A stretch of 64,000 nt of DNA, from positions 1 to 64,000 of the forward strand of contig NZ_JANAVP010000020.1 of NCBI RefSeq assembly GCF_024213665.1, given 5' to 3'. A model generated the notes under the pieces. That model made no database searches. It had not been told where the DNA came from and saw nothing but the letters and a program-made list of their open reading frames with translations. This stretch comes from Streptomyces sp. A3M-1-3. GTDB taxonomy: Bacteria > Actinomycetota > Actinomycetes > Streptomycetales > Streptomycetaceae. The position numbers and the translations under genes were made by a program. Each line of letters begins with the position of its first letter. The first letter of the stretch is position 1. Below, in pieces: positions 46,681 through 55,273 of this stretch.

Positions 46681-47019
46681 CCGGACACTGGACGGCGGGG
46701 TCGCGAGCCCGTGTTCCGCGACATGAGGCAGGGGATTGAACGCTCCGGTACGCGGTCCATCGCGATATCCATGGAGGGGCAACCCGCAAGCAGCTCGCTG
46801 GTGCGGATTGAGATCCGATCCGGCGGAGCCCACCGTCCCCAACCTGCTTCCAGCCTTCATCGCCTGCACCACTTGACGGGCGCCACCGCTCACGACGGCC
46901 GTGTGACCAAAGTGATGTCCGAGCTGCATGGTGCTGGGATGGTGCTCCCGTGATGGGACCGTGCTGGGATGACCCCCCGGAAGAGTCACATCTTCGCAGG
47001 TGGGAGCTCTGCCGCAGAC

Positions 47020-47036
47020 GTTCCGCTTCAATGTGT
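47020..47036 (+). repeat. Putative attR core
   Basis: GTTCCGCTTCAATGTGT, identical to 40947-40963, here followed by AA so that the copy would also recreate a stop codon (TAA) for a ychF 3' end. Confidence 0.75.
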
Positions 47037-47085
47037 AACAGTGCCGTTACTGCGCGCTAGATAATTCGTCAAGTGCGCAGGTCAG

Positions 47086-47117
47086 AAGGGGTCGGGCTCC
47101 GGTGAGCCCGACCCCTT
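47086..47117 (+). terminator. Terminator beyond attR
   Basis: A perfect 14-bp stem AAGGGGTCGGGCTC / GAGCCCGACCCCTT with a 4-nt loop. By position relative to the att core it is the counterpart of the hairpin at 41016. Confidence 0.8.
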
Positions 47118-47161
47118 CGTCGTCCCCGTGCTGGATGGGTGCCCGATATTCTGACGCGGGG

Positions 47162-47434
47162 TCAGCGGTGATCAGGTCTCGTAAACGGTGGAGCGATGTC
47201 CGACGTGAACGCCCAGACCACCAGTTCGCCGTTGTCGATCGTGTAGACGACGCGGTAGTCGCCGACTCGCAAGCGGCGGCGCTCGGGCTGGGACACGAGT
47301 GCGGTGGTGTTGAAGCCGAGGGGGTCGCTCTCCAGCTCGGTCAGCTTGGCCAGGATGCGCAGTGCCATGTCGCGAGGGATCTTCCGAAGCTCGGCCTGCG
47401 CCTCGGGTCGGAAGACGGTTCGGTACTCACTCAC
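47162..47434 (-). CDS. RelE/ParE-family toxin
   Basis: 90-residue type II toxin with the RelE fold: YRTVFRPEAQAELRKIP, then LESDPLGFNTTALVSQPERRRLRVGDYRVVYTIDNGELVVWAFTS. The Arg-rich RRRLRVGDYRVVY strand carries the residues that normally cut mRNA on the ribosome. The ATG 47434 overlaps the antitoxin stop by 8 bp, so the pair is translationally coupled, antitoxin first. Intact as far as can be seen. Confidence 0.88.
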   Translation of the reverse strand: MSEYRTVFRPEAQAELRKIPRDMALRILAKLTELESDPLGFNTTALVSQPERRRLRVGDYRVVYTIDNGELVVWAFTSDIAPPFTRPDHR

Positions 47435-47693
47435 TGCGCGCCAGCGTCTCCCTCATGATGTCCTCAATCGGGATGCCGGCCGCCGGGCTGGCCATACGCT
47501 CGTCAATGATCCGGTTGATCTCGCGCTCTTCCCATTCCTGGTACTTGCGCAGCACCTCGATCGACACCACGGCAGCGACTTCCTTGCCTCGGCGCGTGAT
47601 GACGGTGGGCACGTCGTCGCGGTCTGCCCGCTCTACGACCTCAGCCAGGTGCGCGCGCACGTCGCGGATGGACTCTATGGGCATCTGACTCAT
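47427..47693 (-). CDS. Phd/YefM-family antitoxin
   Basis: 88-residue antitoxin. The N-terminal DNA-binding fold is IESIRDVRAHLAEVVERADRDDVPTVITRRGKEVAAVVSIEVLRKYQEWEE; the C-terminal tail INRIIDERMASPAAGIPIEDIMRETLARSE would wrap the toxin. ATG 47693 is seven bases after TACGCT with no ribosome site, suggesting a leaderless, autorepressed operon; the palindrome GTGTACAC (47720-47727) overlaps the -35 region. Confidence 0.88.
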   Translation of the reverse strand: MSQMPIESIRDVRAHLAEVVERADRDDVPTVITRRGKEVAAVVSIEVLRKYQEWEEREINRIIDERMASPAAGIPIEDIMRETLARSE

Positions 47694-47700
47694 GCGCTCA

Positions 47701-47729
47701 AGCGTACCGAGTGTGCTATGTGTACACGA
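47701..47729 (-). promoter_or_regulatory. Promoter/operator of the Phd-RelE pair
   Basis: -10 TACGCT (47706-47701 on the minus strand), 17-bp spacer, weak -35 TCGTGT. An 8-bp perfect palindrome GTGTACAC at 47720-47727 covers the upstream element, as expected for antitoxin autorepression. Confidence 0.45.
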
Positions 47730-47787
47730 CTGCTTAGGTGAGCCGGGTGTGGTGCCTGTCGTGCCACTCGTTGAAGGGGGCCAGGTC

Positions 47788-48067
47788 GTGTCCATAACCG
47801 CGAGCGAAGCCCGCAAGGCTCTCTTTCCGTTGATCAAGAAGGTCAACGACGATCACGAAGCCATTGAGATCGTGTCCACATGGGAACGCCGTGCTGGTTT
47901 CCGCCGAGGACTACGCTGCGCTGCGTGAGGGCTCCTACCTCCTGCGCTCGCCGGCGAACGCTCGCCGACTGCTCAAGGCCTATGAGAATGCCCTGGCAAA
48001 CCTCAACGTCTCAGAGCGCGAGCTGATCGATCCCGACGTGACGGACGACGGTACGGGTGCCGCGTGA
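47788..48067 (+). pseudogene. YefM-type antitoxin, frameshifted
   Basis: From GTG 47788 the frame reads SITASEARKALFPLIKKVNDDHEAIEIVS, the unmistakable start of a YefM antitoxin, then goes out of frame at TCCACATGGG (about 47874-47883). The remainder, HGNAVLVSAEDYAALREGSYLL...ALANLNVSERELIDPDVTDDGTGAA, continues in another frame to 48067. Restoring two bases (giving VS-K-HGNAV) repairs it; the missing residue is the conserved Lys/Arg. The stop overlaps the start of the next gene, the usual layout for yefM-yoeB. Confidence 0.8.
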
Positions 48068-48351
48068 GGCTTGTCTTCGAGGATCAGGGCTGGGAGGACT
48101 GCACGTGGGCCGCTCGGTACAGCGGCGAGCCGGGGCCGCCGCCCGCTGATGTCGATGTCCTCGTTGTGGGTGATCCCGATGCCGACGCGCTCTTTGACCT
48201 TGCCGAAGAGGCCTCCCGACGGCTGCGTCGTGAGGTCAACGTGCATCGGGTCTCCGCCGAGGCGTGGGAGGCCCGCACGGATGATCCGTTCCTCGCCAGC
48301 GTTCGTGAACGTCCGCTGGTCCAGTTGAACCTTGACCTGGAGGCGCAATGA
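48064..48351 (+). CDS. Chimeric YoeB-start / MNT nucleotidyltransferase
   Basis: 95 residues. The first 15 (MRLVFEDQGWEDCTW) are the N-terminus of a YoeB toxin, and the reading frame overlaps the yefM remnant as yoeB would. From about residue 18 it becomes the MNT-type antitoxin nucleotidyltransferase: RYSGEPGPPPADVDVLVVGDPDADALFDLAEEASRRLRREVNVHRV in pieces. The DxD metal motif (ADVDVLVVGD) is kept, but the preceding GS of the GSx10DxD active site and the first helix are lost. A deletion seems to have fused the two genes. It overlaps the HEPN gene by ATGA. Confidence 0.7.
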   Translation: MRLVFEDQGWEDCTWAARYSGEPGPPPADVDVLVVGDPDADALFDLAEEASRRLRREVNVHRVSAEAWEARTDDPFLASVRERPLVQLNLDLEAQ

Positions 48352-48815
48352 CGCGTTGGGACCAAGGGCGGTCGACGGTCGACGCGCTCATCGGCGCCGG
48401 TGAGCTTGAACGCGTCCCCGCTTCCCGGCAGGCCGCCGAAGCGGAACTGGTCCGGGCGCATACGCATGTCGGCTCCGCGCGGCAGTTGTTGGCCACGGAC
48501 CCGGAGGGCGCGTACACCCTGGCCTATGACGCCGCGCGCAGGGCGCTGGCCGCGGTATTGCAGAACCAGGGACTGCGCGCCACCAGTCGTGGTGGCCATA
48601 CCGTCATCTACGCGGCCGTGCGAGCGCAGCTCGATCCGCCGCTCGGGTCCATACTGCGTCCCTTCAACCGCATGCGAGCCCGGCGGAACGAAGTCGAGTG
48701 CCGGTCGTCGGAGGCCCCCAGCGTGATGCCGGAGGAGGTTGCGGCCGACTTGACGAAGGTGGAGGCACTCATCGAGCTCGCGGAGAAGGCGATCCCGAAC
48801 ATGCCGCGCTATTGA
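48348..48815 (+). CDS. HEPN-domain protein (toxin of an MNT-HEPN pair)
   Basis: 155-residue HEPN protein, the RNase-toxin half of MNT-HEPN modules. Helices LVRAHTHVGSARQLLATDPEGAYTLAYDAARRALAAVLQNQGLRATSRGGHTVIYAAV contain an Arg-x(4-6)-His motif typical of HEPN RNases. ATG 48348 overlaps the stop of the chimeric gene (ATGA). Intact length. MNT partners neutralise it by adenylylation, which the truncated neighbour may no longer do, so the survival of this gene is notable. Confidence 0.8.
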   Translation: MTRWDQGRSTVDALIGAGELERVPASRQAAEAELVRAHTHVGSARQLLATDPEGAYTLAYDAARRALAAVLQNQGLRATSRGGHTVIYAAVRAQLDPPLGSILRPFNRMRARRNEVECRSSEAPSVMPEEVAADLTKVEALIELAEKAIPNMPRY

Positions 48816-48836
48816 GGCCTCGATCGCCTGCTCGGC

Positions 48837-48859
48837 GGCCGGGCTTGTTGAGTCCGGCC
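48837..48859. terminator. Weak hairpin between convergent genes
   Basis: GGCCGG (48837-48842) pairs with CCGGCC (48854-48859) between the HEPN and DMT gene ends. Confidence 0.4.
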
Positions 48860-48876
48860 CTTCGTCATTGGGTGGT

Positions 48877-49845
48877 TCAGTTCCTGCGTTCGGTGCTGAC
48901 GATGACGCAGACGCCCGCCACCACTACCGCGCCGCCGACTGCGATCGGCCAGGTCAGGTGCTCGTTCAGGATCAGGCTGCCCAGCAGTACCGCCACCACC
49001 GGGTTGACGTACGCGTACGTCGAGACCAGGGAGAGGGGGGCTGTGTGCAGGAGCCAGGCGTATGCCGTGAAGGCGACCAGGGAACCGAAGATGATGAGGT
49101 AGGCGAGGGCGAGCCAGGAGCGGGTGGAGATTTCGGCCACGTTGAGGCCCTGGTGCTCGCCGCGGGTCAGGCCCAGCAGGAGGCAGCCCAGGCCGCCCGC
49201 CAGCATTTCGTACGCGCTGGTCGCGAAGGGGTTGGCGGGCATCGGGATCTTCGACGAGGAGAAGGAGCCGACCGACCACAGCAGGGTTGCGACGATGATC
49301 GTGAGGACTCCGGAGAGCTTCACCTCGCCGCTCAGGCCGGGCACGGTCAGCACCACCAGGCCCGCCAGGCCCAGCAGTACGCCGCCGAACGTCCGCAGGG
49401 GCGGCCGGTCGCCCGAGGCCGTCCGGAGCATGACCACCCACATGGGCACCGCGGCCACCAGGAGTGCGGCGAGGCCGGATGGGACCGTGGTCTCGGCGAG
49501 GACGACCAGGCCGTTGCCGCCGAGGAGCAGGAGGAGGCCGACCACCGTGGCGGAGGCGAGCTGCCGTGGCGTGACGCGCAGGGCGGCCGGGCCCTGCCGC
49601 CAGGCCACCAGCGCGGTGAGGAGCAGGCCCGCCACGATGAACCGGCTGCCCGCGGAGAGGAACGGCGGCATCGTCTCCACCGCGATACGGATCCCCAGGT
49701 ACGTGGAGCCCCACAGGACGTAGACGATGGCGAGGGCGCCCCACACCGTGCCGGAGACCCGCCGGGCCGTGGGCGGTTGGGGTGGTTGCGGCGGTATGCC
49801 GGTGAGGGAGGCCGCGGGCTCTGCCGGCGCTTTTCGTGTGGACAC
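48877..49845 (-). CDS. DMT-family (EamA) exporter
   Basis: 322-residue drug/metabolite transporter with ten membrane segments in two EamA halves: IVYVLWGSTYLGIRIAVETMPPFLSAGSRF in the first and LAYLIIFGSLVAFTAYAWLLHTAPLSLVSTYAYVNPVVAVLLGSLILNE in the second, the latter diagnostic of the YdcZ/RhaT-type superfamily. Substrate unknown. The start is GTG 49845, eight bases after the -10; there is no ribosome site. In-frame ATG 49905 would lie inside the palindromic operator region. Confidence 0.87.
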   Translation of the reverse strand: MSTRKAPAEPAASLTGIPPQPPQPPTARRVSGTVWGALAIVYVLWGSTYLGIRIAVETMPPFLSAGSRFIVAGLLLTALVAWRQGPAALRVTPRQLASATVVGLLLLLGGNGLVVLAETTVPSGLAALLVAAVPMWVVMLRTASGDRPPLRTFGGVLLGLAGLVVLTVPGLSGEVKLSGVLTIIVATLLWSVGSFSSSKIPMPANPFATSAYEMLAGGLGCLLLGLTRGEHQGLNVAEISTRSWLALAYLIIFGSLVAFTAYAWLLHTAPLSLVSTYAYVNPVVAVLLGSLILNEHLTWPIAVGGAVVVAGVCVIVSTERRN

Positions 49846-49853
49846 GAGGCATG

Positions 49854-49882
49854 ATCCTAAGGATTCGGCTGGGTAACGCCAA
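49854..49882 (-). promoter_or_regulatory. Promoter of the DMT exporter
   Basis: Minus-strand -35 TTGGCG (49882-49877), 17-bp spacer, -10 TAGGAT (49859-49854). The start codon is eight bases beyond, so the transcript is leaderless or nearly so. Confidence 0.6.
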
Positions 49883-49888
49883 GATTTC

Positions 49889-49904
49889 TGCCCGAATTCG
49901 GGCA
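49889..49904. promoter_or_regulatory. 16-bp perfect palindrome, operator candidate
   Basis: TGCCCGAATTCGGGCA, six bases upstream of the exporter -35 box. Position suits an activator or, if extended occupancy, a repressor. The neighbouring gene on the same strand ends at its other side. Confidence 0.5.
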
Positions 49905-49917
49905 CAGGGAAGCGATT

Positions 49918-50784
49918 TCAGGGGCTGAGCAAGGTGTTCAGCTCGTGGTAGTCGACGGCATCGGAGACGGCGGTGTAGGTGCCGGCCGAGAGGAGTTCCT
50001 CCGTCGCGCGTCGCGCTACGGCGTACGCCGCCTCGGCCACGGAGGAGCCCAGGCTGACGCGGGCGACGCCCAGCCGGGACAGTTCGGCGACCGTGGGGGA
50101 GCCGGGGCCCGCCAGGATGTTCAGCGGGGCGGGCACGGCCTGAGCGAGGGCGGCGATCGTCGCGGGGTCGGCGACGCCCGGGACGAAGATGCCGTCCGCG
50201 CCGGCGGCGACGTACGCCTTCGCGCGGGACACGGTGTCGTCGAGGCGGGTGGCCGCGGCGCCGAGGCCGAACAGGTAGGTGTCGATCCGGGCGTTGAGGA
50301 AGAGCGGGATGCCGGCGGCGTCCGCCGCGCCGCGGGCCGCGGCGATGCGCTCGGCCTGTTCGGCGGGCGCCCGGCGGCCGTCCTCGAGGTTGACGCCCAC
50401 GGCCCCCGCCGCGAGGACGCCCGCGACGGTCGCGGCGACCCCGGCCGGTGTGTCGGCGAAGCCGCTTTCGATGTCGGCGGAGACGGGGACCGAGATGGCC
50501 GCGGCGACCCGGGCGATGAGGTCCAGCGCGCGGTCGCGGTCGAGCGCGTCACCGTCCGCCGCGCCGAGACTCCACGCCACACCCGCGCTGGTGGTGGCCA
50601 CCGCCGGCGCGCCGGCCGCCTCGGCGAGCCGGGCGCTGGCGACGTCCCAGGCGTTGGCCAGCGGGAGCGGGGTGGCGGCGGTGTGCAGGGAACGGAAGGC
50701 GACGGCCTTCGCGTGCTGGGCCTGCTCACGCTGCTGAGCCGTCTGCTCAGCCGTCTGCTGCGGCTGTTCTGTCTGCTGTGTCAT
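49918..50784 (-). CDS. Isocitrate lyase/PEP mutase-family enzyme
   Basis: 288-residue TIM-barrel protein of the ICL/PEP mutase superfamily. Conserved blocks are LANAWDVASARLAEAAGAPAVATTSAGVAWSLG, ISVPVSADIESGFADTPAG, GAVGVNLEDGR and NARIDTYL, with the metal ligands Asp/Glu in DIESGF and NLEDG. The usual active-site loop cysteine (KKCGH) of true isocitrate lyases is absent, so a C-C or P-C lyase of unknown substrate, such as an oxaloacetate or 2-methylisocitrate-type enzyme, is likely. A Gln/Thr/Glu-rich N-terminal 25 residues precede the barrel. ATG 50784. Confidence 0.85.
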   Translation of the reverse strand: MTQQTEQPQQTAEQTAQQREQAQHAKAVAFRSLHTAATPLPLANAWDVASARLAEAAGAPAVATTSAGVAWSLGAADGDALDRDRALDLIARVAAAISVPVSADIESGFADTPAGVAATVAGVLAAGAVGVNLEDGRRAPAEQAERIAAARGAADAAGIPLFLNARIDTYLFGLGAAATRLDDTVSRAKAYVAAGADGIFVPGVADPATIAALAQAVPAPLNILAGPGSPTVAELSRLGVARVSLGSSVAEAAYAVARRATEELLSAGTYTAVSDAVDYHELNTLLSP

Positions 50785-51374
50785 GACCGCAGTTCATCAG
50801 GCGGTGCGGTCGAACGCTGGCGAGAATCCGACATCGAGGTGGCGGGCGCTTTGGGGAAGCGGTGGAGAAATGGCGGAGCCCTGGTGTGCATCCTCGCCGA
50901 CGGTGACGGCCCGGTGACGGGCCTCGCGGGATCCCGAGTAAACCGCGGCCGTTGTAACGCCCCTGTGAAACCGGCTGCCTGAGCCGGAGTTGGCTTGATC
51001 TCTGCGGCGGAGAAAGTCGGAGAAGGCCAGGTCCCAGCGCCTCGGCCCGGGCCGGCCGGGCTGGTGGGAGAGGTCGTGTCGTGGATCGGAGGGCGCCCGC
51101 CGGGCCGCCGCATCGCAGCGGACCGGGCTGCCGTCCGCGTCGGCCTATGTCGCAATTGGTGACGTGGTGTCATGGCGACTGTGTGGCAGGCGCGTTACGC
51201 GTGTGTAGAACCCTTGTGGGATTCCTATGCATGCGTCAATCTTTCGCTGGCAGTAGGACGACGGACCGGCGCAGAACCCGTAGCGGCGGATTGTCATGTC
51301 CCTGTCGATCTATCCCCAGCACCCCCCACAGCACCCCCCACCGCAACGCACCACCTATGAGGAGGACCCCTCAC
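50785..51374. other. 590-bp divergent intergenic region
   Basis: Between the lyase-family gene and the subtilase gene. No gene that I trust on either strand. It must contain both promoters and a long leader for the protease; GAGGAGG lies nine bases before ATG 51375. No riboswitch motif recognised. Confidence 0.4.
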
Positions 51375-52949
51375 ATGTCTGTGATGCGTCATTCCCGGCG
51401 AAGAATTGCCGGCATCAGTGCGACCGCAGTCGCCGCCCTCGCACTCGGCGCGGTCTCCGCGCTCCCCGCCGTCGCCGCGGACACCGCCGCCGAAGGCCGG
51501 ATCGAGAACGCGGGCGCCCCAGGTGCCATCGCCGGCAGCTACATCGTCACCCTCGACGAATCGGCGGCCGACGCCGGCTCCGCCGAGGGTCGCGCGCTTG
51601 CGAAGAAGTTCGGCGCGAAGATCAAGAAGACGTACCACGCGGCTCTCAACGGCTACGCGGTCGAGCTGACCGAGGCCCAGGCGAAGAAGTTCGCCGCGGA
51701 CCCGGCCGTCGACTCGGTCGTACAGAACCGCGTCTTCACGGTCTCCGGAACCCAGCCCAGTCCGCCGTCCTGGGGTCTGGACCGGATCGACCAGAGGAAC
51801 CTTCCGCTGAACCAGAGTTACACCTACCCGGACAAGGCCGGCGAGGGCGTCACCGCGTACGTCATCGACACCGGTGTCCGGATCAGCCACAGCGACTTCG
51901 GCGGCCGGGCCTCGTACGGCTACGACGCCATCGACAACGACAACACCGCCCAGGACGGCCACGGCCACGGCACGCACGTCGCCGGAACCGTCGCCGGCAA
52001 CGCCTACGGTGTCGCCAAGAAGGCCAAGATCGTCGGCGTCCGCGTGCTGAACAACCAGGGCTCGGGCACCACCGCCCAGGTCGTCGCGGGCATCGACTGG
52101 GTGACGCAGAACGCCGTCAAGCCGGCCGTCGCCAACATGAGCCTCGGCGGCGGCGCGGACTCCGCGCTCGACACGGCCGTACGCAACTCCATAGCCTCCG
52201 GCATCACCTACGCGGTGGCGGCGGGCAACGAGTCCACGAACGCCAACACCAAGTCGCCCGCCCGGGTGACCGAGGCGATCACGGTCGGCGCCACCACCAG
52301 CACGGACGCCAAGGCGAGCTACTCGAACTACGGAAACGTCCTGGACCTGTTCGCGCCCGGTTCGTCCATCACCTCGTCCTGGAACACCAGCGACAGCGCG
52401 ACGAACACCATCTCCGGTACGTCGATGGCGTCCCCGCACGTCGCCGGCGCGGCCGCCCTGTACCTGGCGGACAACCCGTCGTCCACGCCGGCGCAGGTGT
52501 CGACCGCCCTGGTCAACGCCGCCACGCCGAACGTCGTCGGCAGCCCGGGCACCGGCTCGCCGAACCGCCTGCTGCACGTCGGTGGCGGCACCACCCAGCC
52601 ACCCGGCCCGAAGTTCGAGAACACCGCCGACTACGCGATCAACGACAACTCCACCGTGGAGTCGCCGATCACCGTCAGCGGAGTAGCCGGCAACGCGCCC
52701 GCGACCCTGGGCGTCCCGGTCGACATCAAGCACACCTACATCGGTGACCTGAAGATCGACCTGATCGCCCCGGACGGTACCGCTTACACCCTGAAGGGGT
52801 ACGGCACGGGCGGCAGTTCGGACAACGTGCTTCAGACCTACACGGTCAACGCGTCGTCCGAGGTGGCCAACGGCACCTGGAAGCTGCGGGTGAGCGACAA
52901 CGCGAACATCGACACCGGCAAGATCGACTCCTGGGCGCTGCAGTTCTGA
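51375..52949 (+). CDS. Secreted subtilisin-family serine protease
   Basis: 524-residue exported S8 protease. A signal peptide (about 1-35, ending ALPAVAA) is followed by an inhibitor_I9 propeptide (about 50-115, [16 protein letters not shown]...[28 protein letters not shown]) removed on activation. The catalytic triad is Asp165 (VIDTGVR), His198 (GHGTHVAGT) and Ser350 ([12 protein letters not shown]), with oxyanion Asn in AAGNES. From about 410 a P/Homo B domain ([23 protein letters not shown]...[23 protein letters not shown]) stabilises or targets the enzyme. ATG 51375 with a strong ribosome site. Confidence 0.93.
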   Translation: MSVMRHSRRRIAGISATAVAALALGAVSALPAVAADTAAEGRIENAGAPGAIAGSYIVTLDESAADAGSAEGRALAKKFGAKIKKTYHAALNGYAVELTEAQAKKFAADPAVDSVVQNRVFTVSGTQPSPPSWGLDRIDQRNLPLNQSYTYPDKAGEGVTAYVIDTGVRISHSDFGGRASYGYDAIDNDNTAQDGHGHGTHVAGTVAGNAYGVAKKAKIVGVRVLNNQGSGTTAQVVAGIDWVTQNAVKPAVANMSLGGGADSALDTAVRNSIASGITYAVAAGNESTNANTKSPARVTEAITVGATTSTDAKASYSNYGNVLDLFAPGSSITSSWNTSDSATNTISGTSMASPHVAGAAALYLADNPSSTPAQVSTALVNAATPNVVGSPGTGSPNRLLHVGGGTTQPPGPKFENTADYAINDNSTVESPITVSGVAGNAPATLGVPVDIKHTYIGDLKIDLIAPDGTAYTLKGYGTGGSSDNVLQTYTVNASSEVANGTWKLRVSDNANIDTGKIDSWALQF

Positions 52950-52967
52950 CGCGCGGGTGAGCTGAAG

Positions 52968-52999
52968 GCGGGGGCGGTCGCTGCGGCGGCCGCCCCCGC
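52968..52999 (+). terminator. Terminator after the subtilase
   Basis: GCGGGGGCGG pairs with CCGCCCCCGC around a 12-nt loop, 18 bp after the stop. Confidence 0.65.
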
Positions 53000-53076
53000 T
53001 TCGTTCCTCGGCGCATGGCCACCGCGTACGATTCGCGCAGCCGTTCGCATGATCTCAACGAGGAGCACCGCACTCC

Positions 53077-54246
53077 GTGGACACACCTCCGCCGCCCCCT
53101 TCCGGACAGGTGCCACAGGGCTGGCCGCCGCCCCCGCAGCATCCGTACGGATACGGCTATCCGTATCAGCAGCAGCAGCCGCCGCTCAACGGGCTGGCCG
53201 TCGCCTCGCTCGTGCTCGGTCTCCTGTGCTGTCTGCCGATCGGTCTCGTACTCGGGATCGTCGCCCTCTCGCAGATCAAGAGGAAGGGCGAGCGCGGTCA
53301 GGGCCTGGCCACCGCCGGCATCGTGCTCTCGTCCGTCTCGACGCTGTTCCTGGTGATCGGCCTCGCCGTCGGCGGGGCGAGCGGCTTCCGGGACGCGTTC
53401 GAGGACGGGCTGGAGGCGGGCTCCCGGACCCGCAGCACCATGGATCTGACCACCGGGGACTGCTTCAACGTCCCCGGCGGCGACCTCGAGGCCGAGGTCT
53501 ACGACGTCACGGTCGTGCCCTGCACCGAGCAGCACGACGCCGAGGTGTACGGCACTCACACCCTCGACGGAACCCTCCCCGGCCCCGAGGCCCTCGCCGC
53601 GGAGGCGGATGAGCAGTGCTGGCGGCTCCAGGACAAGTACGCGATGGACCCCTGGGCGGTGCCCGATCACGTCGACACCTACTCCTACTCGCCCACGAGT
53701 GAGAGCTGGAAGCTCGGCGACCGGTTGATCACTTGTGCCTTCGGGTCGGAGGACGGACCGCTCAGGAGCTCGCTGAAGCAGGAGGCCACGTCGATCGACG
53801 CACACCAGCTCGCCTACCTTCAGGCCGCCCATCCGACCGACTTCGTCGCGGCCGATGCTCCCGAGGCGGAGATCGAGGAGGACCTGGAGAGCTACCAGGT
53901 CTGGGCGGAGGAAATGTCGGACACGCTGACCGGGCAAGCGCGGCAGTTGCGCGCGCATGCGTGGCCGGCGTCGGCGGACAAGGCGGTCAAGGACCGGATA
54001 CGGGAGATCGAGGGCGCGCAGAAGCACTGGGCGAAGGCGGCCGGGGCGGCCGACGAGGAGACGTTCTGGAAGCACTGGGAGGCGGCCGACCTGGCCCTCG
54101 ACATCGAGGTCCAGGCGAAGGACGCCAAGGCACGCGAGGCGCTCGGCCTCGACACGACGCCTCCCGTGTACGACGACGAGGACTCCAGTGCGGGCGACAG
54201 CGAGGGTGCCAACTCGACGGGCGGGTCCGGGTCCGGGTCGGCCTGA
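53077..54246 (+). CDS. DUF4190/septum-formation-type membrane protein
   Basis: 389-residue actinobacterial membrane protein. A Pro/Gln/Tyr-rich N-terminus (PPPPPSGQVPQGWPPPPQHP) precedes a DUF4190 hairpin of two membrane helices (about 38-62 and 75-98), with QIKRKGERGQGLATAGIVLS between. The outside part resembles the Septum_form domain: TMDLTTGDCFNVPGG...VTVVPCTEQHDAEVYGTHTL...DEQCWRLQDKY, with four cysteines suited to disulfides. A long helical C-terminus ends in a Ser/Gly tail. GTG 53077 is behind GAGGAG. Confidence 0.78.
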   Translation: MDTPPPPPSGQVPQGWPPPPQHPYGYGYPYQQQQPPLNGLAVASLVLGLLCCLPIGLVLGIVALSQIKRKGERGQGLATAGIVLSSVSTLFLVIGLAVGGASGFRDAFEDGLEAGSRTRSTMDLTTGDCFNVPGGDLEAEVYDVTVVPCTEQHDAEVYGTHTLDGTLPGPEALAAEADEQCWRLQDKYAMDPWAVPDHVDTYSYSPTSESWKLGDRLITCAFGSEDGPLRSSLKQEATSIDAHQLAYLQAAHPTDFVAADAPEAEIEEDLESYQVWAEEMSDTLTGQARQLRAHAWPASADKAVKDRIREIEGAQKHWAKAAGAADEETFWKHWEAADLALDIEVQAKDAKAREALGLDTTPPVYDDEDSSAGDSEGANSTGGSGSGSA

Positions 54247-54520
54247 GGCCGTACCCGTCCCGGTACCCGACCCGTCCCGGTCCCCGCCTTGAGGAAGGGC
54301 TCTTTCCTGTACGGGAACGAGTGCGGGCGCAGGAGCCGTGTCGTGCATGCGGGAAGCTATTGGTCTGGACCATTCAGGTCAAGGGGCTTGATCGCCATAC
54401 CTGCGGTAAGTGCTGCGTAAGGGCAAGTCATCACATCGAGTGAAACTTTGGCCTGTGCTTGCGGTCAACGACCCACGGTTGCCACGCTGTTGCTGTCTGT
54501 CAACCTGATGGGAGTGGCTA

Positions 54521-55273
54521 GTGACATTCGGTGAGCAGCCGGCCTATCTGCGCGTCGCGAGTGATCTCCGGCAGAAGATCGTCAGCGGTTCGCTGCCACC
54601 GCACACCAGGCTGCCCTCGCAGGCCCGCATCCGCGAGGAGTACGGCGTCAGCGACACCGTCGCCCTGGAGGCGCGCAAGGTGCTGATGGCCGAGGGGCTC
54701 GTCGAGGGCCGCTCCGGCTCCGGGACGTACGTACGCGAGCAACCCGTCCCGCGCCGCGTGGCCCGCACCGGCTATCGCGCGGGCGGCGGCTCGACGCCCT
54801 TCCGGCAGGAGCAGGCCGACGGTGGCGTGCGCGGCACCTGGGAGTCCAGCAGTGAGCAGGCGGAGGCTAGCCGCGAGGTCGCCGCGCGGCTCGGCATCGC
54901 GCCGGGCGAGCGCGTGATGTGCACGCGGTACGTCTTCCGGGACGCGGGGGAGCCGATGATGCTCTCCACGTCATGGGAGCCACTCGCCGTCACCGGCCGT
55001 ACGCCCGTGATGCTGCCCGAGGAAGGGCCCCTCGGCGGCTGCGGGGTGGTCGAGCGGATGGCCGCGATCGACGTCGTCGTGGACAACGTCGTGGAGGAGG
55101 TCGGCGCGCGTCCTGGTCTGGCGGAGGAGATCATGGCGCTCGGCGGGGTCCCCGGGCATGTGGTGCTGGTCATCGAGCGGACGTACTACGCGTCGGGGCG
55201 GGCGGTGGAGACCGCCGATGTGGTGGTCCCGGCGGACCGGTACCGGATCGCCTACCACCTGCCCGTGAGGTAA
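54521..55273 (+). CDS. GntR/HutC-family transcriptional regulator
   Basis: 250-residue repressor. The winged helix (residues 8-72, YLRVASDLRQKIVSGSLPPHTRLPSQARIREEYGVSDTVALEARKVLMAEGLVEGRSGSGTYV in the GntR pattern) is followed by a UTRA effector domain (about 95-245, EVAARLGIAPGERVMCTRYVFRDAGEPMMLSTSWEPL...VVERTYY-like VLVIERTYYASGRAVETADVVVPADRYRIAYHL). The ligand is unknown, commonly a sugar phosphate or amino acid derivative. GTG 54521 with GGAGTGG upstream. Downstream gene is not closely coupled. Confidence 0.88.
   Translation: MTFGEQPAYLRVASDLRQKIVSGSLPPHTRLPSQARIREEYGVSDTVALEARKVLMAEGLVEGRSGSGTYVREQPVPRRVARTGYRAGGGSTPFRQEQADGGVRGTWESSSEQAEASREVAARLGIAPGERVMCTRYVFRDAGEPMMLSTSWEPLAVTGRTPVMLPEEGPLGGCGVVERMAAIDVVVDNVVEEVGARPGLAEEIMALGGVPGHVVLVIERTYYASGRAVETADVVVPADRYRIAYHLPVR

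Larger units (their letters stand above)
46681..47161. other. Non-coding right end of the element and junction
   Basis: Contains GTGCTGGGA repeats at 46931 and 46961, the second 17-bp core at 47020 and the terminator at 47086. No gene recognised. The toxin gene of the next cluster ends at 47162. Confidence 0.5.

Noticed and set aside
54247-54520. Hidden small gene before the GntR regulator
   Set aside because: Short frames exist on both strands but none has a ribosome site and family-like sequence; left as intergenic.
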